A DNA stretch of 64,000 bases from Atriophallophorus winterbourni (GCA_013407085.1 JACCGJ010018394.1:38263-102262); one strand, 5' to 3'; counted from the first letter of the stretch, positions 9,891 through 22,055 are shown. The notes: generated from the letters alone by a model not told the origin. Numbers and translations are program-made.

Positions 9891-10599
9891 GTAATCTTTA
9901 AGGATTTCCATGCATATGAAATTTTCTCGATTGTGAGTTTATGTACCTTTCCATCCACTACATTACATGGATACCAGTATTTTATCTGTCAATGTCATTT
10001 TCGGATATACGATATGCAATACTCCGTTACATTTCGCTAACATACACTCATTTATATTACGATTATGTTTGCTTTAATAATGTCATCTGATAAACTTGTC
10101 GAGCTGCTTTGATGCAGTAAATTTTGAGCAGCCATTTACCATGGATATTAAATTAATATCATCTGGTTGCGCACAAACCTTAAATCACACAACTTAAATC
10201 ATTCAGATTTAGTTGGTTTTCACGTTTTAACAGAAACGCATACCTGCAAATAGAGATAGTTCTGTTTCAGCAGTCAAGATTATGATATATTTATGCAAAT
10301 GAAACCTTATATCATAAAATCCTAACTTAGCTTGTCTCGAATTTATCAACATATTGCGATGGCTGTAAAGCAATATACCCAATTATGTTGCTTATTTAAT
10401 TATGGAATTCTAAGCATAATTCGTTAGTCCGATGTACTGCGAAGCAATGTACATTTGTATAAAATGTTATTTCGTAAATTCGTCTTTCCCCTTTTTGTGA
10501 GTGATGACATACAACTTAAGCGTAATTACAATCGCAAATAAGGCCGACAATGTGTACAAATTGCTAAGTGATTAATGTTCTGTTTTGTTTATTCAATTT
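9891..10599. other. AT-rich, no gene seen
   Basis: No coding or repeat signal was found beyond the LINE B 5' end. Confidence 0.4.
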
Positions 10600-12030
10600 T
10601 TACCATGCGAGAGTTGTTAAGTGTATCTGTGTCGTCTACATGTCTATCGCTGTCTCCGCACCATCCCTGACTTCCTTGGCACCATCGAATACGTAACGCA
10701 ACAATCCGTAATAGAATCTTTAGAATACAGATATTCATTTCTAACTCCAGAGAAGACAAGGGTTGCGGAAAGCTACAGTCGTCTTAGAAATGCTTGCAGC
10801 ATCCTCGTCAAATAATCATACCGAATTATTAATTCGACCACCGAGATACATGAAACGATCTACAGTTTTAGGCGCTTGATTGTCAAGTAATGTGTTGTTT
10901 GATAATTTGATGTCCTTCAGCACTTGGAGGGTGCGAAACACATTATAAATGCTGGCAAAATAGGATTTATCTCATTTGGCGGTCGCGTCGCGTTACAAGA
11001 TATGTCCGTTAGCGGTTGTTGGGACAAAGAGGCTATTAACTGGGAGAAATATTGAGGCTAGCTCGTTTGACATTGTTTGGTACACGTTTTAGGGATTCAT
11101 CATCACCAATTACAGTGCCATGCTTTATTCGCAGAGCCTAGTATAGACTTGTAGAAACAACCGGGTAATTAGTCCATCGCGTAGCGATAGGCTAAGTTGG
11201 GCAATTGTTTGCCCGTTGATTAAAACCTTATGCCATATGCCTTACCTTATGACGAATTCAGAAGCATCAATATCAATGATATCTTGATAAATTTCACAAG
11301 CTTTGGTGTAAGAAACCTATGTTGGCTAATTTCTCTCAGTTTTAACTTTTGTATTTGATGTCTTTAGAATCATTCATTTGATGCACTCCAGGTTTTATTC
11401 ATTTCCCGTGCCAGTTCATCTGTGCGGGCGACATCTCTGATTATCTTACAGACTATACTAATCAAACCAGCTTCCAATGCACCAATAGTTTGAATACCCT
11501 TAGGAAAAGGATTTCTTCTCGATCACATGCATCCAATTGCAGTCCTATCACTTTCTGCCATTCGTGTCTAAAGTATCGGAATCGATCATTGATGACCCGT
11601 TATTGATTTTTGCAGATAGACCTTATTTCTTAACTAAAGCTTAATATGAGTTCCAACGTCACCTCATTTGACCAATTTCATTTTTGCTCGTGATCAATGG
11701 ACTGACGCTGCTGATCGTTGCAGAGAGGTTAAGTGATATGCTTGGACGTCACAAAACCGTATGACTGTGTCGACCACGTTAGTTTATCGAAGAACATTTG
11801 CTGCAGCTGACAACACATGAACGCGGCGATGATGTTATCACTCAGGTCAATCTCTGCTTCGGGCCCGTGTGTGAAAGAGGCCAACTTTGCTAGCACTATG
11901 CTAGGTCTGTTACGCCGAGATTTCAACAAGTTTGTGACGGCTGTGTTCAGTGTGCTTCCTGTGTTATTCATTCGGCCACACATGAAGAATGCTGTGCAGC
12001 TTTGGAGACGTTACTTAAATTGATTTTCTG
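10600..12030 (+). pseudogene. Decayed non-LTR reverse transcriptase fragment
   Basis: Riddled with stops, but the plus-strand translation retains RT-like fragments: a CLDVTKPYDCVDHVSL stretch (like the FSKAFDxVDH motif) at about 11735-11785, and at 11865-12020 a block ending FVTAVFSVLPVLFIRPHMKN followed by AVQLWRRYL. That block matches the post-RT 'ANRVLGLIRRTF...VRPHLEYA' segment of many LINEs. It belongs to a different clade from A-F. Confidence 0.5.
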
Positions 12031-12747
12031 GCTTACTGATCATGTGTACGTGACATTTTTAATGGCAACTCTTGACTGATGGTGAATAGCTTTAGGCTTC
12101 AAATCAAATATACTTTAGGCTTTCAAAAACTGCAATTTTCAACTTATCTTGATACTGTATTAGAACAGAAAATAAAGACCAATAAATAGCAGGTTTGGTT
12201 ACATATAGTTAATTCAAATTCACGTAAAAGTGACGTAAATCGTAAATGGATTAGATAGTTGATTTGCTTGGTCCAAAGGTGTAATTTGAGGCAAATTTAT
12301 TTATATTTTAAACGAGTATTCCTTTGATTAAAAATCCATATGTGCATGTATTTCGATAACATACAATCCGCAATGCACCGCACTGCATGTTGTATTTCTT
12401 CCTCTTATCGCAATGCACTGTTTTTTTACAAGAATATATTTCTTCACTTTCAGCTACTTATCGGCACATGCCACGTGACAGATGTCAGATGACAATCTGA
12501 CTGCCCTTTTGTTAATTGACGTTTCCCACGCTTTTAGGACGAGGACAAAAGGCATTTATCTACGCACGCGAAGTGATGGCAAGCTTTTCAACCTGAACCG
12601 GTTGAGAGCACAAACCAGAGCACGAATTGTGCTAATCCATGACCTGCTGTTTGTCTAAGATGCAGCAATTATTGCTCACTCCCAAGAGAACCTACAGTCG
12701 CAGTCTTTACTGTGCAGCATTTTGCCTGCATCGGGTTTTGTGCTTTT
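12031..12747. other. No gene seen
   Basis: AT-rich sequence without recognisable features before the microsatellite. Confidence 0.4.
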
Positions 12748-13024
12748 ACACATACATACCTACATACATACATACGTATATACATACATACATACATACA
12801 TGCATACATACATACATACATACATACATACATACATACATACATACATACATACATACATACATACATACATACATACATACATACATACATACATACA
12901 TACATACATACATACATACATACATACATACATACATACATACATACATACATACATACATACATACATAGATACATACATACATACATATATACACACA
13001 AAACATACACATACATGCATACAT
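12748..13024. repeat. CATA tetranucleotide microsatellite
   Basis: An almost pure run of (CATA)n of about 230 bp with impure edges. Apparent ORFs on both strands (YIHT / MYVC repeats) are artefacts of the repeat. Confidence 0.97.
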
Positions 13025-13439
13025 GATTTTTTCCTGAGTGCCCGGTATTAATTATCAGGCATTACAAATGTATTTGAGTATTTGGTACAGATTGACTCTG
13101 GTACAACCTTATACCCTTGTTCCAAAATCTTCAGAAAACTCTCTCTTGAATTCTGTTTTTATTGGGTTCTTCATTTTTCTCGTTTTCTAGCGCATTTGCG
13201 CTCATTGGAACAGCACCCGCAGTGTTTGGAATCCGACTCGATTTGCTCATGAGCTCACGTTCTTTCAATCAGCCGTCTGTGGAAGCGTTTCCGAAGCCAT
13301 AGCCGGCGATCTAACAACACCACTTCATTTTGCGAAAACTCGAACGATGCTTGCAGAGGTACGAGTTTCGTTGTGCTTTGTCTTTTCCTATATTTGTGAC
13401 TGCCCATCCATGCCAAGCCCATCGAACTATTCACAAACT
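13025..13439. other. No gene seen
   Basis: Unique-looking sequence. The part nearest 13.4 kb may be the 3' body of the SINE-like element. Confidence 0.35.
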
Positions 13440-13620
13440 TGATGACACCGGTCCATAACTGAAGCACTGGACTTGAGTTTTGCTCTTATTTGAGCTCATC
13501 AGCAGTGCATATCCTCAGCTTCGGGTGGGGCTCGAACCCCGACCATCACCATTGTAGTCCCACGCCTTACGGACATGGGCTACCGTCCACCGTTTGACCG
13601 ATCGCAATTAAGCGTTTATG
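13440..13620 (-). mobile_element. tRNA-related SINE-like element with hammerhead (Sm-alpha-like)
   Basis: On the minus strand a tRNA-like head includes a strong pol III B box (GGGGTTCGAGCCCC, 13540-13527). A hammerhead motif follows directly (13508-13464). This order, a tRNA-like promoter then a ribozyme, is that of the schistosome Sm-alpha SINE-like family. The A box is weak and the ends were not delimited. Confidence 0.6.
13464..13508 (-). ncRNA. Hammerhead ribozyme, SINE type (core base lost)
   Basis: Stem I GCACUG pairs with CAGUGC. The core is CUGAUGA and stem II is GCUC/GAGC. Stem III is ACU-CA-AGU, followed by the cleavage triplet GUC. The conserved GAAA reads AAAA here (G12 to A), so this copy is expected to be inactive or weak. 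Confidence 0.75.
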
Positions 13621-15575
13621 AACTGTTCTCCAGACTGGAACATTTGAGTAGCTTTGTTTGCCTAACCAGTCCAGAAGGAGAAAGCAACATCTGTTGTGGT
13701 CGCCCAACCGAACAGATATCCGTGTCAGGTCTTCCCATCGGATGCAGTATCTAAGTTCACGTGCAATCTATGACTGTGGCACTTTTCCTGGATCCAGCTT
13801 GTGCCTATATAGATACATCTTTCAAAAACAGCGAAGTCAGTTTAAAAGTGAGATTCCAATTAAATACCCTCTTAATCAATGCATCTGATTTCCATGGTCG
13901 AACGTATTAAAAAGGGCTAAAAATCGAACCAACCAATGACTTATTGTCTCTAGCTTCTTTCCAAGCCTCTCTTGCGGATATGAGGTTGGTTATACACTAC
14001 CGAACGTTGACAAACCAATATTGAGCAGACGTAAGTATGCCACGATAATAAACATGAATGTCAATACTACGTTTTACTAATTTTTCCGCATGCTTCGGCA
14101 TGCGTGTATTTCGGGCTCACCAATTTGTAGTAGAGTGACCACTACACATTCTAGTGTTAGGAGATTACGTTTTTGTAAAATATAACTTGATTTTGTTTCA
14201 CACACAACAACCAGGGTGGGCCTCTGCAGTTTTCATGATTGTGCAATTGTGCGGTGCTTCTGTGCTGTGCAACTGTACCCATGTTTTACCGTCGGTAGTA
14301 ACCTGCCTAAAGAAACACTCCTGAGTCTCATTACCATTTCTATTTTAATTTTCATGTGTCTAGGCCTAGACAACCTGACAGTATCATAGCTCACAAGCAG
14401 CCTATGAGTGTTCGGAACTTTTCCTGGATCCGGCTTGTGATTTCACACATAACCTGACGCAATCATTACCGAGCTCTCCACCCCTACGCGCTACACGGTG
14501 ACCTCGCTGTTCGGTGGATATAAGGTAATTTGACGCCTATCACCACATGGGTGTGTCGTATCAATAATTCTTCGTAAATGTTTTGATTGAAAACTAACGA
14601 CTATCTCGTAGTTTGTAATCAAGTGTTGCTCTTATCCCAAAGCGTATAATGGCACTAGGATAGCGAACGTTAAGCATCCAATGTTCACCTACCGAAATGG
14701 CAAATAATTGCAGTAACGTATGACGATTTTGAAACACTAATCATGGATTGTCAAATGAAGACAATCAGTGGCTTCAGCTTAGTAGCGTTACCAGATACAT
14801 TGGTCATTACTACATCTGTTTTCATAAAACAGTTATGCACCGCTCTTACCTCAGACAAGCCTGACTCGCAATAGCAACGACAAGAGTGACCTATCTGAAT
14901 GAACTACTTAACTCCCGCTATCAAAGTTGGGCGTCTATGATGCGATTCTCAGCCCCGTTTATCATCATCAATCTTATCTTATAAAAAAGTCCTGGTTATT
15001 GTATTTAATCATTAACCGGAGACGAATAAGACTGTCTCATGGTTATTGACTCTCATTTCACAATCCATTTATAGATTTCCAAAATCTGGAACAAAAGCTT
15101 TGATTCCTACGATTATGGTCAATTTTGCTTGCGTATAATCGGTCAACTCCCGAACGCTCTCCAATCACAGCTTTTACGTACTACTGGTCTTACCATTTTG
15201 AGCGCTTTTTGTCTCACTCGAACTAGACAAAGCCGACTCCTAATCTATCCATTCGATTCTGAAGCTGATTGCTATAGACCACTCTTTCAATTTCATTGGA
15301 TATTTAGGGCTTTGTTGGCATGACGCGAGAATGGATTCCCTTTAAATATTTCAATTATTTTGAGTGCATAGCCAGGAACAGTTGAAGGCATAATCAGTCT
15401 AATCTGATGGCTCGGTTCTTTTCCAATTCGATATACAAAACGAAAGAAAATATTTATCCTGTTGATCTGTGACATGAATTCCTTGTATCAAATGTCGCCA
15501 CTCGGCCCAGTCTCGTACAATATTCAAATACTCGGTAGGTGGCATACCTCACTTTCTAGCGTGTTTATTTAAATT
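13621..15575. other. No gene seen
   Basis: About 2 kb with no support for coding. A block (ACTTTTCCTGGATCC, then a purine, then GCTTGTG) occurs at about 13785 and again at about 14417, suggesting an old duplicated repeat. Confidence 0.4.
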
Positions 15576-15667
15576 CTCCAGATTGTGTAATCGATTGGAA
15601 TATGTTTGGGACCGATCGTGTATTCATAATGCAAAGAAATTTGAGTGGAATCGGTTAGAATAGTTTT

Positions 15668-15709
15668 TGGGTAACGTTTCACTCCTGACACAGAAGCTTC
15701 GTCAGACCA
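15668..15709 (-). ncRNA. Hammerhead-like motif, Penelope type, left repeat
   Basis: On the minus strand: CUGACGA, a stem II pairing GCUUCUG with CAGGAGU around UGU (two wobble pairs), then GAAACGUU. The flanking UGGU pairs with ACC. The core is intact; stem I is short. Confidence 0.6.
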
Positions 15710-15722
15710 GCCTCACGAACAG

Positions 15723-16064
15723 CATCTACATAATCAACTGCAAGGACTGTTTACATAGACCAGACTTCCAGGGAAATTGACACTAGAATCGAAGAACACC
15801 GAAAGCGTGTACGGAGACAGCCCCGGAATGCGAGGGAATATCAATCCCTTATTCGTGATTCCGCCTTGGCGGAGCACGTTTTAAATACGGGCCACAGCGT
15901 CGATCTAGACAATGTGGAAGTATTAAGACGCGGTATTAAACCGTATAGCGAACGCCTACATGCAGAGGCGGTCGAAATTGCGAAGGCAGGTCCACTGGCA
16001 GTCAATAAGGTGGATGGGGTAGAAATCTCCATAATCTGGCGCTCGGCACTACTGCGACGGTAAA
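15723..16064 (+). pseudogene. GIY-YIG endonuclease C-terminus of a Penelope-like protein
   Basis: Translation matches residues about 470-587 of the 51.7-53.5 kb protein: an INCKDC stretch, then TSREIDTRIEEHRKR after a one-base frame change near 15756, then SLIRDSALAEHVLNTGHSVD, EAVEIAK and a shared C-terminus IIWRSALLRR. The GVYIGQT part is damaged. Confidence 0.8.
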
Positions 16065-16374
16065 TAGTTATTATTCAACTTATACCTACTAGTTAATTAG
16101 ATTATTGTTTTTCTTCAAAAATAGGTTAACCTTAACCCCGTTAGTTATGTACTTTTACGTATGTGGGGAGCTGTGTCAACTGAACTTGACAGTGTGTTCA
16201 CTTGTATCGGATTGATTTGGATGCACACGATGAGGAAAATGGACCACTGATCCTGGTCATTCCCACGAGACGTGACACATGGTAAGCGTACTATAGGCTG
16301 TTTAGCGGTAAGGTCAAATATGTGGTGGTGGGTTGACCGCTACTTAATCATGTTCCCTGTCTTGACTATCACCC

Positions 16375-16417
16375 TTGGTCTGACGAAGCTTCTGTGTCAG
16401 AATTGAAACGTTACCCA
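16375..16417 (+). ncRNA. Hammerhead-like motif, Penelope type, right repeat
   Basis: UUGGU-CUGACGA, stem II GCUUCUG/CAGAAUU (partly mismatched), then GAAACGUU-ACCCAA. It is the inverted partner of the motif at 15668-15709. Confidence 0.6.
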
Positions 16418-16470
16418 AAAACTATTCTAACCGATTCCACTCAAATTTCTTTGCATTACTCCAGATTGTG

Positions 16471-18429
16471 ATTTGATCATTTTTAGGCTAGTGGAAACAT
16501 CAATGTCACGCTGATTGTGGCCTAGAATTGAAAAATAACGTGTGAATTGAATCGGTTAGTGTAGCTTTTGTTAACGATTCGCTATGGGACATGAAGGAAA
16601 AATCAATTACCTACTAGCTGATTAAGCAAGTAAACTTTCACCATCACGTTTGGTTGCAGTGCTTTTGAGAACACGGGGAATCCTCAAAGGTTGGACATAA
16701 AAACAAAATACGCTAAGTATCAAATTTTCTCAAAGGTGCTACCCGTTTAGAATGGAGAAGCTTATGTGTGTCATTTAGCGAGGATATTATTTGGTTCAAA
16801 ACGTTTCCAAAAACATAAGCGCAGTGCATTTTTGGCAGCAAACATTTATGGTTGCAGTGTCGTGTCAGCGATTTCAGAAACAACCCCAGGCACACATTTG
16901 AGTCGGTTTGGGAGAGCGGGAGGTGATACGCATCTCAATGTTGCTGAATTCATAGTACGTTTTTCCAGTTATGAATAGTGTTTCGCCTGTAAATGGAAAT
17001 AACTGAGTTATTCATTTTTAATAAGTTTATTCGTGATATTTTATCAAGAGTTTTCACTTAGAATCCCACGACGTTTTCCCATTTGGGAAAATTTACCCAG
17101 CACTAATTCCCCAGTAGCAAAATGGTAAGATACTCGAACAGGCTAGCAGCCTGTTATTTGGGTGAAATTACATCACTTATACAGCTTCGTTTACGAAACC
17201 GTTGGTAATCATGTGTTCCATTTGCTCTAGCGTGGTGATTTGGAAAGTGTGAGTATTTACCATGTCAGGTGAACAAACATTTTATTGTAGAAACTCGCTC
17301 AATTAAATCCACGGAATGTCGGTATATGTACAATGAAGGCCTTTTAAACATCCTAAAGTTGAGTGAAGACCATCGTATAATAAACTGCTTGGTATAAACG
17401 TAGATCTATTGTTAGAATCCGACGCGTGATGTCTCCCGGCAAAGAACCCATTCTCATAGAATAAAGCATTATGAAGACTATCCAGACAAGAATAGAGAAT
17501 ATTCAAAGCCTATAAATGCTTGCTTGTTCGGATTAGCCCTTGGGGATTAATTAGTGCAGGTGATTTTTAGTGTGCAGGATTTTAAAAGCCAATATGAGGA
17601 TACACCATTTGCGTTGCTACGTAAAGCCTTGCAGATAGAGAATTCGCACATGTAGAGGTTAATTCATGTAACGCGATTATCTTAGATACACTATTTTGTA
17701 TCTTTTTTGCAGTCTGACACTTTCTAGACCATGTGCGAAAGCACGGGTTGAATCTTCCATAACAAGAGACACGTATGAACTAAGTACTTAGTCTAATGTT
17801 TTGGGTGCAAATCCACTGAATATCCTTTTTGAATTATCAAGGATGGGGTAAGCTTTATTACAATCCATTAGGCAGTGAATTTGTTTAGAGAAAACTGTTC
17901 CTATGATTGCCGAAACGATATTTTTAATACCAAGGTGCCGAATGTCACGAAGAGTTTTCCTAGCTGAAATATTTTACGTTTTCGCGGATCAGCATGTATC
18001 TCATGGCTGTGTCTAATAATGTATGGTGCATATATCCCAGTGTAAGTTTCATAGTAGTGTTATATCTGTGACGTGCTACTACTGGCCCAGCTTTGGTTTC
18101 GAGAAAACACAACCGTAACTGATTTCCTATTGAATGAATGAATGAACGATAATCACATTATGCACTTACGATGGATAGTGATTGCTGTTTGATCGGCAGT
18201 TCGTTCACTGTATATACTATAGCACTATCCAAATAGCTCATCACCGATATAACAAGTATCTCTTACGTAGAATTGAAATCCTGAGAATACTAGTAAATCA
18301 CAGAAGTGACACAATTGTTTAATCGTCGAGACGGTAGAAGAGTCTAAGTTGTTCATCCCGAATATTTCGATTATTATCAAGACTGTTCTCCAAGACTGAT
18401 AAAACACGTTATTTCTTTCTACTCAGAGA
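16471..18429. other. No gene seen
   Basis: AT-rich sequence with no supported coding region or repeat. Confidence 0.4.
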
Positions 18430-18800
18430 TGAAAGGCTCAGTCTATTTAACGGTTGCAGTTCAGAAACCATTGAAATTCACAGAGGCATCAAGCATGGAA
18501 CTCTTCTAGTTCCTATGCGTTTCGGTATTTTCTTTGCTCTTCAGCTGAAGTATACTTTCAGGACGAAAACAGGAAGTTTTTTCCTACGCACACGGTGTCA
18601 TTGCAAGTTTTTCAAGTGGAACCACTTGGAATCGCAAATCAAGATAAGGGACGTGCTAATCCGTGGCCCTCATTGCTCACTCGCAACAACACCTCCAGTC
18701 GCTATTTGACTGTTTTTCGTCGGCTTGCAAAGTCTGAACTGACAATCAACATGAGGAAGACCAAAGTCCTTGGTCAAGGGACTGCATCGCCTTCAAAACT
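18430..18800 (+). pseudogene. Decayed RTE-like reverse transcriptase fragment
   Basis: Frames on the plus strand give IHRGIKHGTLLVPMRFG (GVKQGCVLAPTLF-like), FFALQLKYTFRTKTGSFFLR, IKIRDVLIRG and, at the end, ELTINMRKTKVLGQGT (like LTISLKKTKVLGQGT). This order is that of RTE/Pido-type RT around the catalytic motif. Frames shift and the ADD motif is lost. Confidence 0.6.
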
Positions 18801-19151
18801 ATAAGCTTGAACTATCATACGCTTAAAATGTACGTCCATGGTCGACACCGACCGAAGGATTACAATAACAACAGCTTGTTAATTTGCATTATACCAGCGT
18901 AGCAGTACCTTTAATGTCATTAGTGGTTTTGTGGAGCAATTAGTCACGTCATTACTACTTATCGTATCGGGAATATATTCCAAATGGTGAATGCATTGTT
19001 TTCTTACAAAGTGATTTATTGTCCTGTCTACATTTGTTATTCACTTTTCATGAATTACACGAACGGGACCTTTAGGCGTTATACTGTCATCCTATCTGTC
19101 TTCCAACAATTGTAGTCTCAAAGTTTAATAGTATTTTACGATCAGGGTAAA
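18801..19151. other. No gene seen; 3' flank of the hemopexin gene
   Basis: Possible 3' UTR or flank of the minus-strand gene that ends at 19152. No polyadenylation signal was assigned with confidence. Confidence 0.3.
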
Positions 19152-19519
19152 TTATTCTAGAATATCTACCGAGTACTGGATCGAAGTTTGCTTTAACATT
19201 CCGGTTGCCTTTGGGACCAGCATACCATCGAGCCCAGAGAATACTTCTTGAACGTGCGTCGGAGCTCCTTTCCAGCCCTCCATGATTAATCGTGGATAAT
19301 CTGGTTCAGCGGCAACTTTTCCACAGCGGCCTGCTTCCGCGTCAAATCTCCAATACCGAGAACCGGACATCAAATAGACTTCTTCGTTTTCCGACCACTG
19401 GAATATGGTGTCGACGTTTATTACTTCTACCGGCAACCCGATTACGGTCAGACGCAGCCCTTGATGCGGACATGGCCAGGCCAGTTGCGATACATCACGT
19501 AATATCCAAAAGCGATCAC
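19152..19519 (-). CDS. Probable matrix metalloproteinase, hemopexin blades 2-4 (last visible exon)
   Basis: Enters after an acceptor (TTGACAG/GTGATCGC) in the phase left by the exon at 20158-20320, giving FFSG-DRFWILRD across the junction, a canonical hemopexin signature. It continues through PVEVINVDTIFQWSENEEVYL, a second YxxxGSRYWRFD signature and PRLIMEGWKGAPTHVQEVF (start of blade 4), and ends with TAA at 19154-19152. Hemopexin propellers at the C-terminus of M10 metalloproteinases bind matrix substrates and inhibitors outside the cell. The final 30 residues do not show the usual closing Cys block, so the exon could instead be spliced further. Confidence 0.8.
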
Positions 19520-19635
19520 CTGTCAATGTGAGAAAACTTCACTAGTTGAGTAATTCGTGTATGATCCTGGCAAAACTTTGGTTACATTTTATGTACCGCC
19601 GTTTACATTACAAACTTGAGACAAATACTCCACAT

Positions 19636-19726
19636 TTGGGTGCATTTCGATCACACACCCCACGATCTGATTTAGCTTTGTTTGCAGTCATCAGGTAGCA
19701 ACAGTACGATCAGGATCCGCATAAAT
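19636..19726 (-). ncRNA. Degenerate hammerhead repeat (fold-back family)
   Basis: The minus strand reads GCTACCTGATGA, a damaged stem II, then TCGTGGGGTGTGTGAT. This matches the family at 21.86-22.07, 42.13 and 43.86 kb. The core GAAA is lost. Confidence 0.5.
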
Positions 19727-20157
19727 TAAAATGTGAAGAAATCGCAAACGATGTGTGAACATGTATAACAACCTTTTCAATTTTGTTGCCGACACACATG
19801 TAAAGGTAATTAGCGATAGTAAAATGAAGGTTTTGTGTAAAAGGAAAAAGACAAACAGCTTTGATGAACAAGTATTTTTGTGGCAGATTATTGCAAATCT
19901 GAGCAGTCCTGGTTCTGCCTTGCCATTAAGAAAACGCATGGATTTCCATTCGTGTGTTGGAGCCGGATTGCACGTTGTTGGTCGTCTTAGATTTATAATA
20001 ATTCGAGTTCGCGTAAGATTTTGATGACAGCAAATTATCAATACCAGCCATTTCCGCGATAAAATAACATTATAATTTAAGATCTGGAGGCCAATAGCAC
20101 ATTATCCGGATTACAGTTGCAATCCATGTGACATTTGTTCGATATTACAATGCTTAC

Positions 20158-20320
20158 CGCTGAAAAAATAAATTTTATTCATCAGTTCGATCCCATCGTC
20201 GATTTGTTTCAATGTCGAGGGCAATGCCGTCCAAAATCTGGAAAATTCCGTGGTCCCACCAACGTTCTCATAAACAATCCAGTTGGCAACAGAATTTTCC
20301 CATAGTACTCGCCACATATA
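20158..20320 (-). CDS. Hemopexin-domain exon (blades 1-2) of the probable metalloproteinase
   Basis: 163 nt between an acceptor (TTTCTCAG/TATATG) and a donor (G/GTAAGC). It encodes YMWRVLWENS, then FSRFWTALPSTLKQIDDGIE and LMNKIYFFS. The LPSTLxxIDDxIE...KIYFFSG pattern is diagnostic of MMP hemopexin repeats. Phases match both neighbours (0 in, 1 out). Confidence 0.85.
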
Positions 20321-20702
20321 CTGAGAAATCCGGAAATCAGTGTGTAAAAAGCAATGCACAGTATAAACAATGGGTTTCAATTTTGGTACTAACTGATTCT
20401 ATCTAATACAGAACAAACTATATCCGATCTTCAAAAAGAAGTCTTCAAATTGCTTTCGATAATTACAGATATGTGAACATATAATCCACACAACAGATCT
20501 ACAAACAAATATAGTATTGTGGTAAATTTTTTCCTCTATTTCTGGCTTCTTACAGTCATCCGCTGTAGTCAATAAGATTACATTCAGTCAGCCTTAAAAA
20601 CTTAAATAAGTTGTTAAAAAGTTAAATTTGAATGACAATTTATATATGTGGTTTTTATAAAAGAAGTGTTGTTGTTGGCCTGCTTCAGTCGATCACCAGC
20701 GC

Positions 20703-21010
20703 GTGATAGTTTCATGCCCCACGATGTTTCGAATGATTAAACAGTCTGATTCAGGAGGAAATTTCTCTCGCGAGGCGATCAAAAAGATAGCGGGTACTCG
20801 GTCAAACGATCTGAGTTGCACGCATGCAGACGTGAACAGTATACACTCCCAGATCAAGCGCTCAAGATGCTTGACATTGAATAATTCAGTGTTATTTCTC
20901 TCATATACCCTCATTTATAAAACTGACTTCTGGCTGTTCCTGTTATCACGAGGAGACAGTAGCATTATTTTCAGTGAGCCTTCAAAAGCGGCAGAGTTAA
21001 ACAAAGTTCT
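20703..21010 (-). repeat. Diverged coding-like repeat inside the hemopexin gene intron
   Basis: The minus strand aligns with 23690-23335: F-x-GSL-K-IMLLSPRDNRN against F-KGSLNLIIISSPDERN, then YERNNTELF and LERL blocks. It contains a stop. Not recognised. Confidence 0.4.
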
Positions 21011-21149
21011 AATCTAATGCCACCGTCTAATAGGGATATCACATAAAAAAATGATGTTAAATTACATAAACACAAAGTGATTACTTCATAGCTCATTATG
21101 CCTAATCGCACATCAATACCTGCTTTGCCACAACTATGAACATTTTATA

Positions 21150-21444
21150 TAAATACTTACATACAAATATACATATATAGATATATACATACAAACATAA
21201 ATACACACACATACATACATACATACATATACATAAATACATACACGCATACAAACATGCATACATATGTACATGGATACATACATACTTACATACATAC
21301 ATACACACATACATACATACATACATACATACATACATACATACATACATACATACATACATACATACATACATACATACATACATACATACATACATAC
21401 ATACATACATACATACATACATACATACATACATACATACATAC
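21150..21444. repeat. CATA microsatellite
   Basis: Impure from about 21150, then nearly pure (CATA)n to 21444. It lies in the intron between the hemopexin exons at 20320 and 22731. Confidence 0.97.
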
Positions 21445-21887
21445 TCGTTACTCGTTTTTCAGCCATCTACAACCTTTTACCAGAACTTTTTTTCTATTAT
21501 AAAACAAAAATCTGAAATTTTCAATGCAACGTCATATGTTTGCATTAACGCAGCCGTTGATTCTTCTACTTAATGGAAATGTATGTAAACCGACGCAAAT
21601 TCGCCTTTCAAAATTGAAATATCAAATCAATCCTAGACCAATCAAAAAACGTGTTAAAAAGTCGGTTGTATTAACAACGTGATCACATTCATCATTTTCC
21701 TTGTTTACTGGTATACATTATTCAAACGTGCACAGCACAAGAGTAGACAAGTAGCGCTTGTATGCCAAAGTTGGATATGGCTGGTACGACCAACCTGTTG
21801 AATCACATGTGCCCAAACACATGTATAATAGTATTAAAAACATAACCATGAAGCAACATGTTCATTTGCATGAATTTTCATCACACA

Positions 21888-21935
21888 CCGAACGACCGGT
21901 TTCGTGCTGTTTGCACTCATCTGGTAGCGACATTT
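21888..21935 (-). ncRNA. Hammerhead-like motif, fold-back family, left arm
   Basis: Minus strand: stem I side CGCUAC, core CAGAUGA (one change from CUGAUGA), stem II GUGC/GCAC with loop AAACA, GAAACCGGUC, then GUUCGG. One core base is lost. Confidence 0.6.
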
Positions 21936-22005
21936 AGATGAAGATCCGCATGCGCTTGAAACATTACTCCACTGTTTCAATCACATGCGGATCCCGATCT
22001 TACTG

Positions 22006-22055
22006 TCGCTACCTGATGAATGCAAACAGCACGAAACCTGTCGTGTGGTGTGTGA
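22006..22055 (+). ncRNA. Hammerhead-like motif, fold-back family, right arm
   Basis: CGCUAC-CUGAUGA, stem II AUGC/GCAC with loop AAACA, then GAAACCUGUC-GUGUGG. Core elements CUGAUGA and GAAA are intact and the cleavage triplet is GUC. The first stem II pair is A-C. Confidence 0.65.

Larger units (their letters stand above)
15576..16470 (+). mobile_element. Internally deleted Penelope-like element with 12-bp target duplication
   Basis: CTCCAGATTGTG flanks the element directly (15576-15587 and 16459-16470). Inside are a roughly 40-bp tail (15588-15627), a left inverted repeat (15628-15712), the end of the GIY-YIG gene, and a right inverted repeat (16375-16458). The tail resembles the tail of the large element at 53956-54003 (shared GATCGGTC core), and both lie at the 5' end of the coding strand. 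The RT domain is missing. It is a non-autonomous derivative. Confidence 0.8.

Noticed and set aside
11729..12023. Host gene at 11.7-12.0 kb
   Set aside because: Translation matches the post-RT block of LINEs and is surrounded by stop-filled RT remnants.
12639..13051. Long YIHT / MYVC repeat ORFs on both strands
   Set aside because: Direct consequence of the CATA microsatellite; also at 21.1-21.5 and 26.75-27.1 kb.
13525..13600. Functional tRNA gene on the minus strand
   Set aside because: The B box is excellent, but the acceptor and D arms do not pair and a ribozyme follows directly; SINE head preferred.
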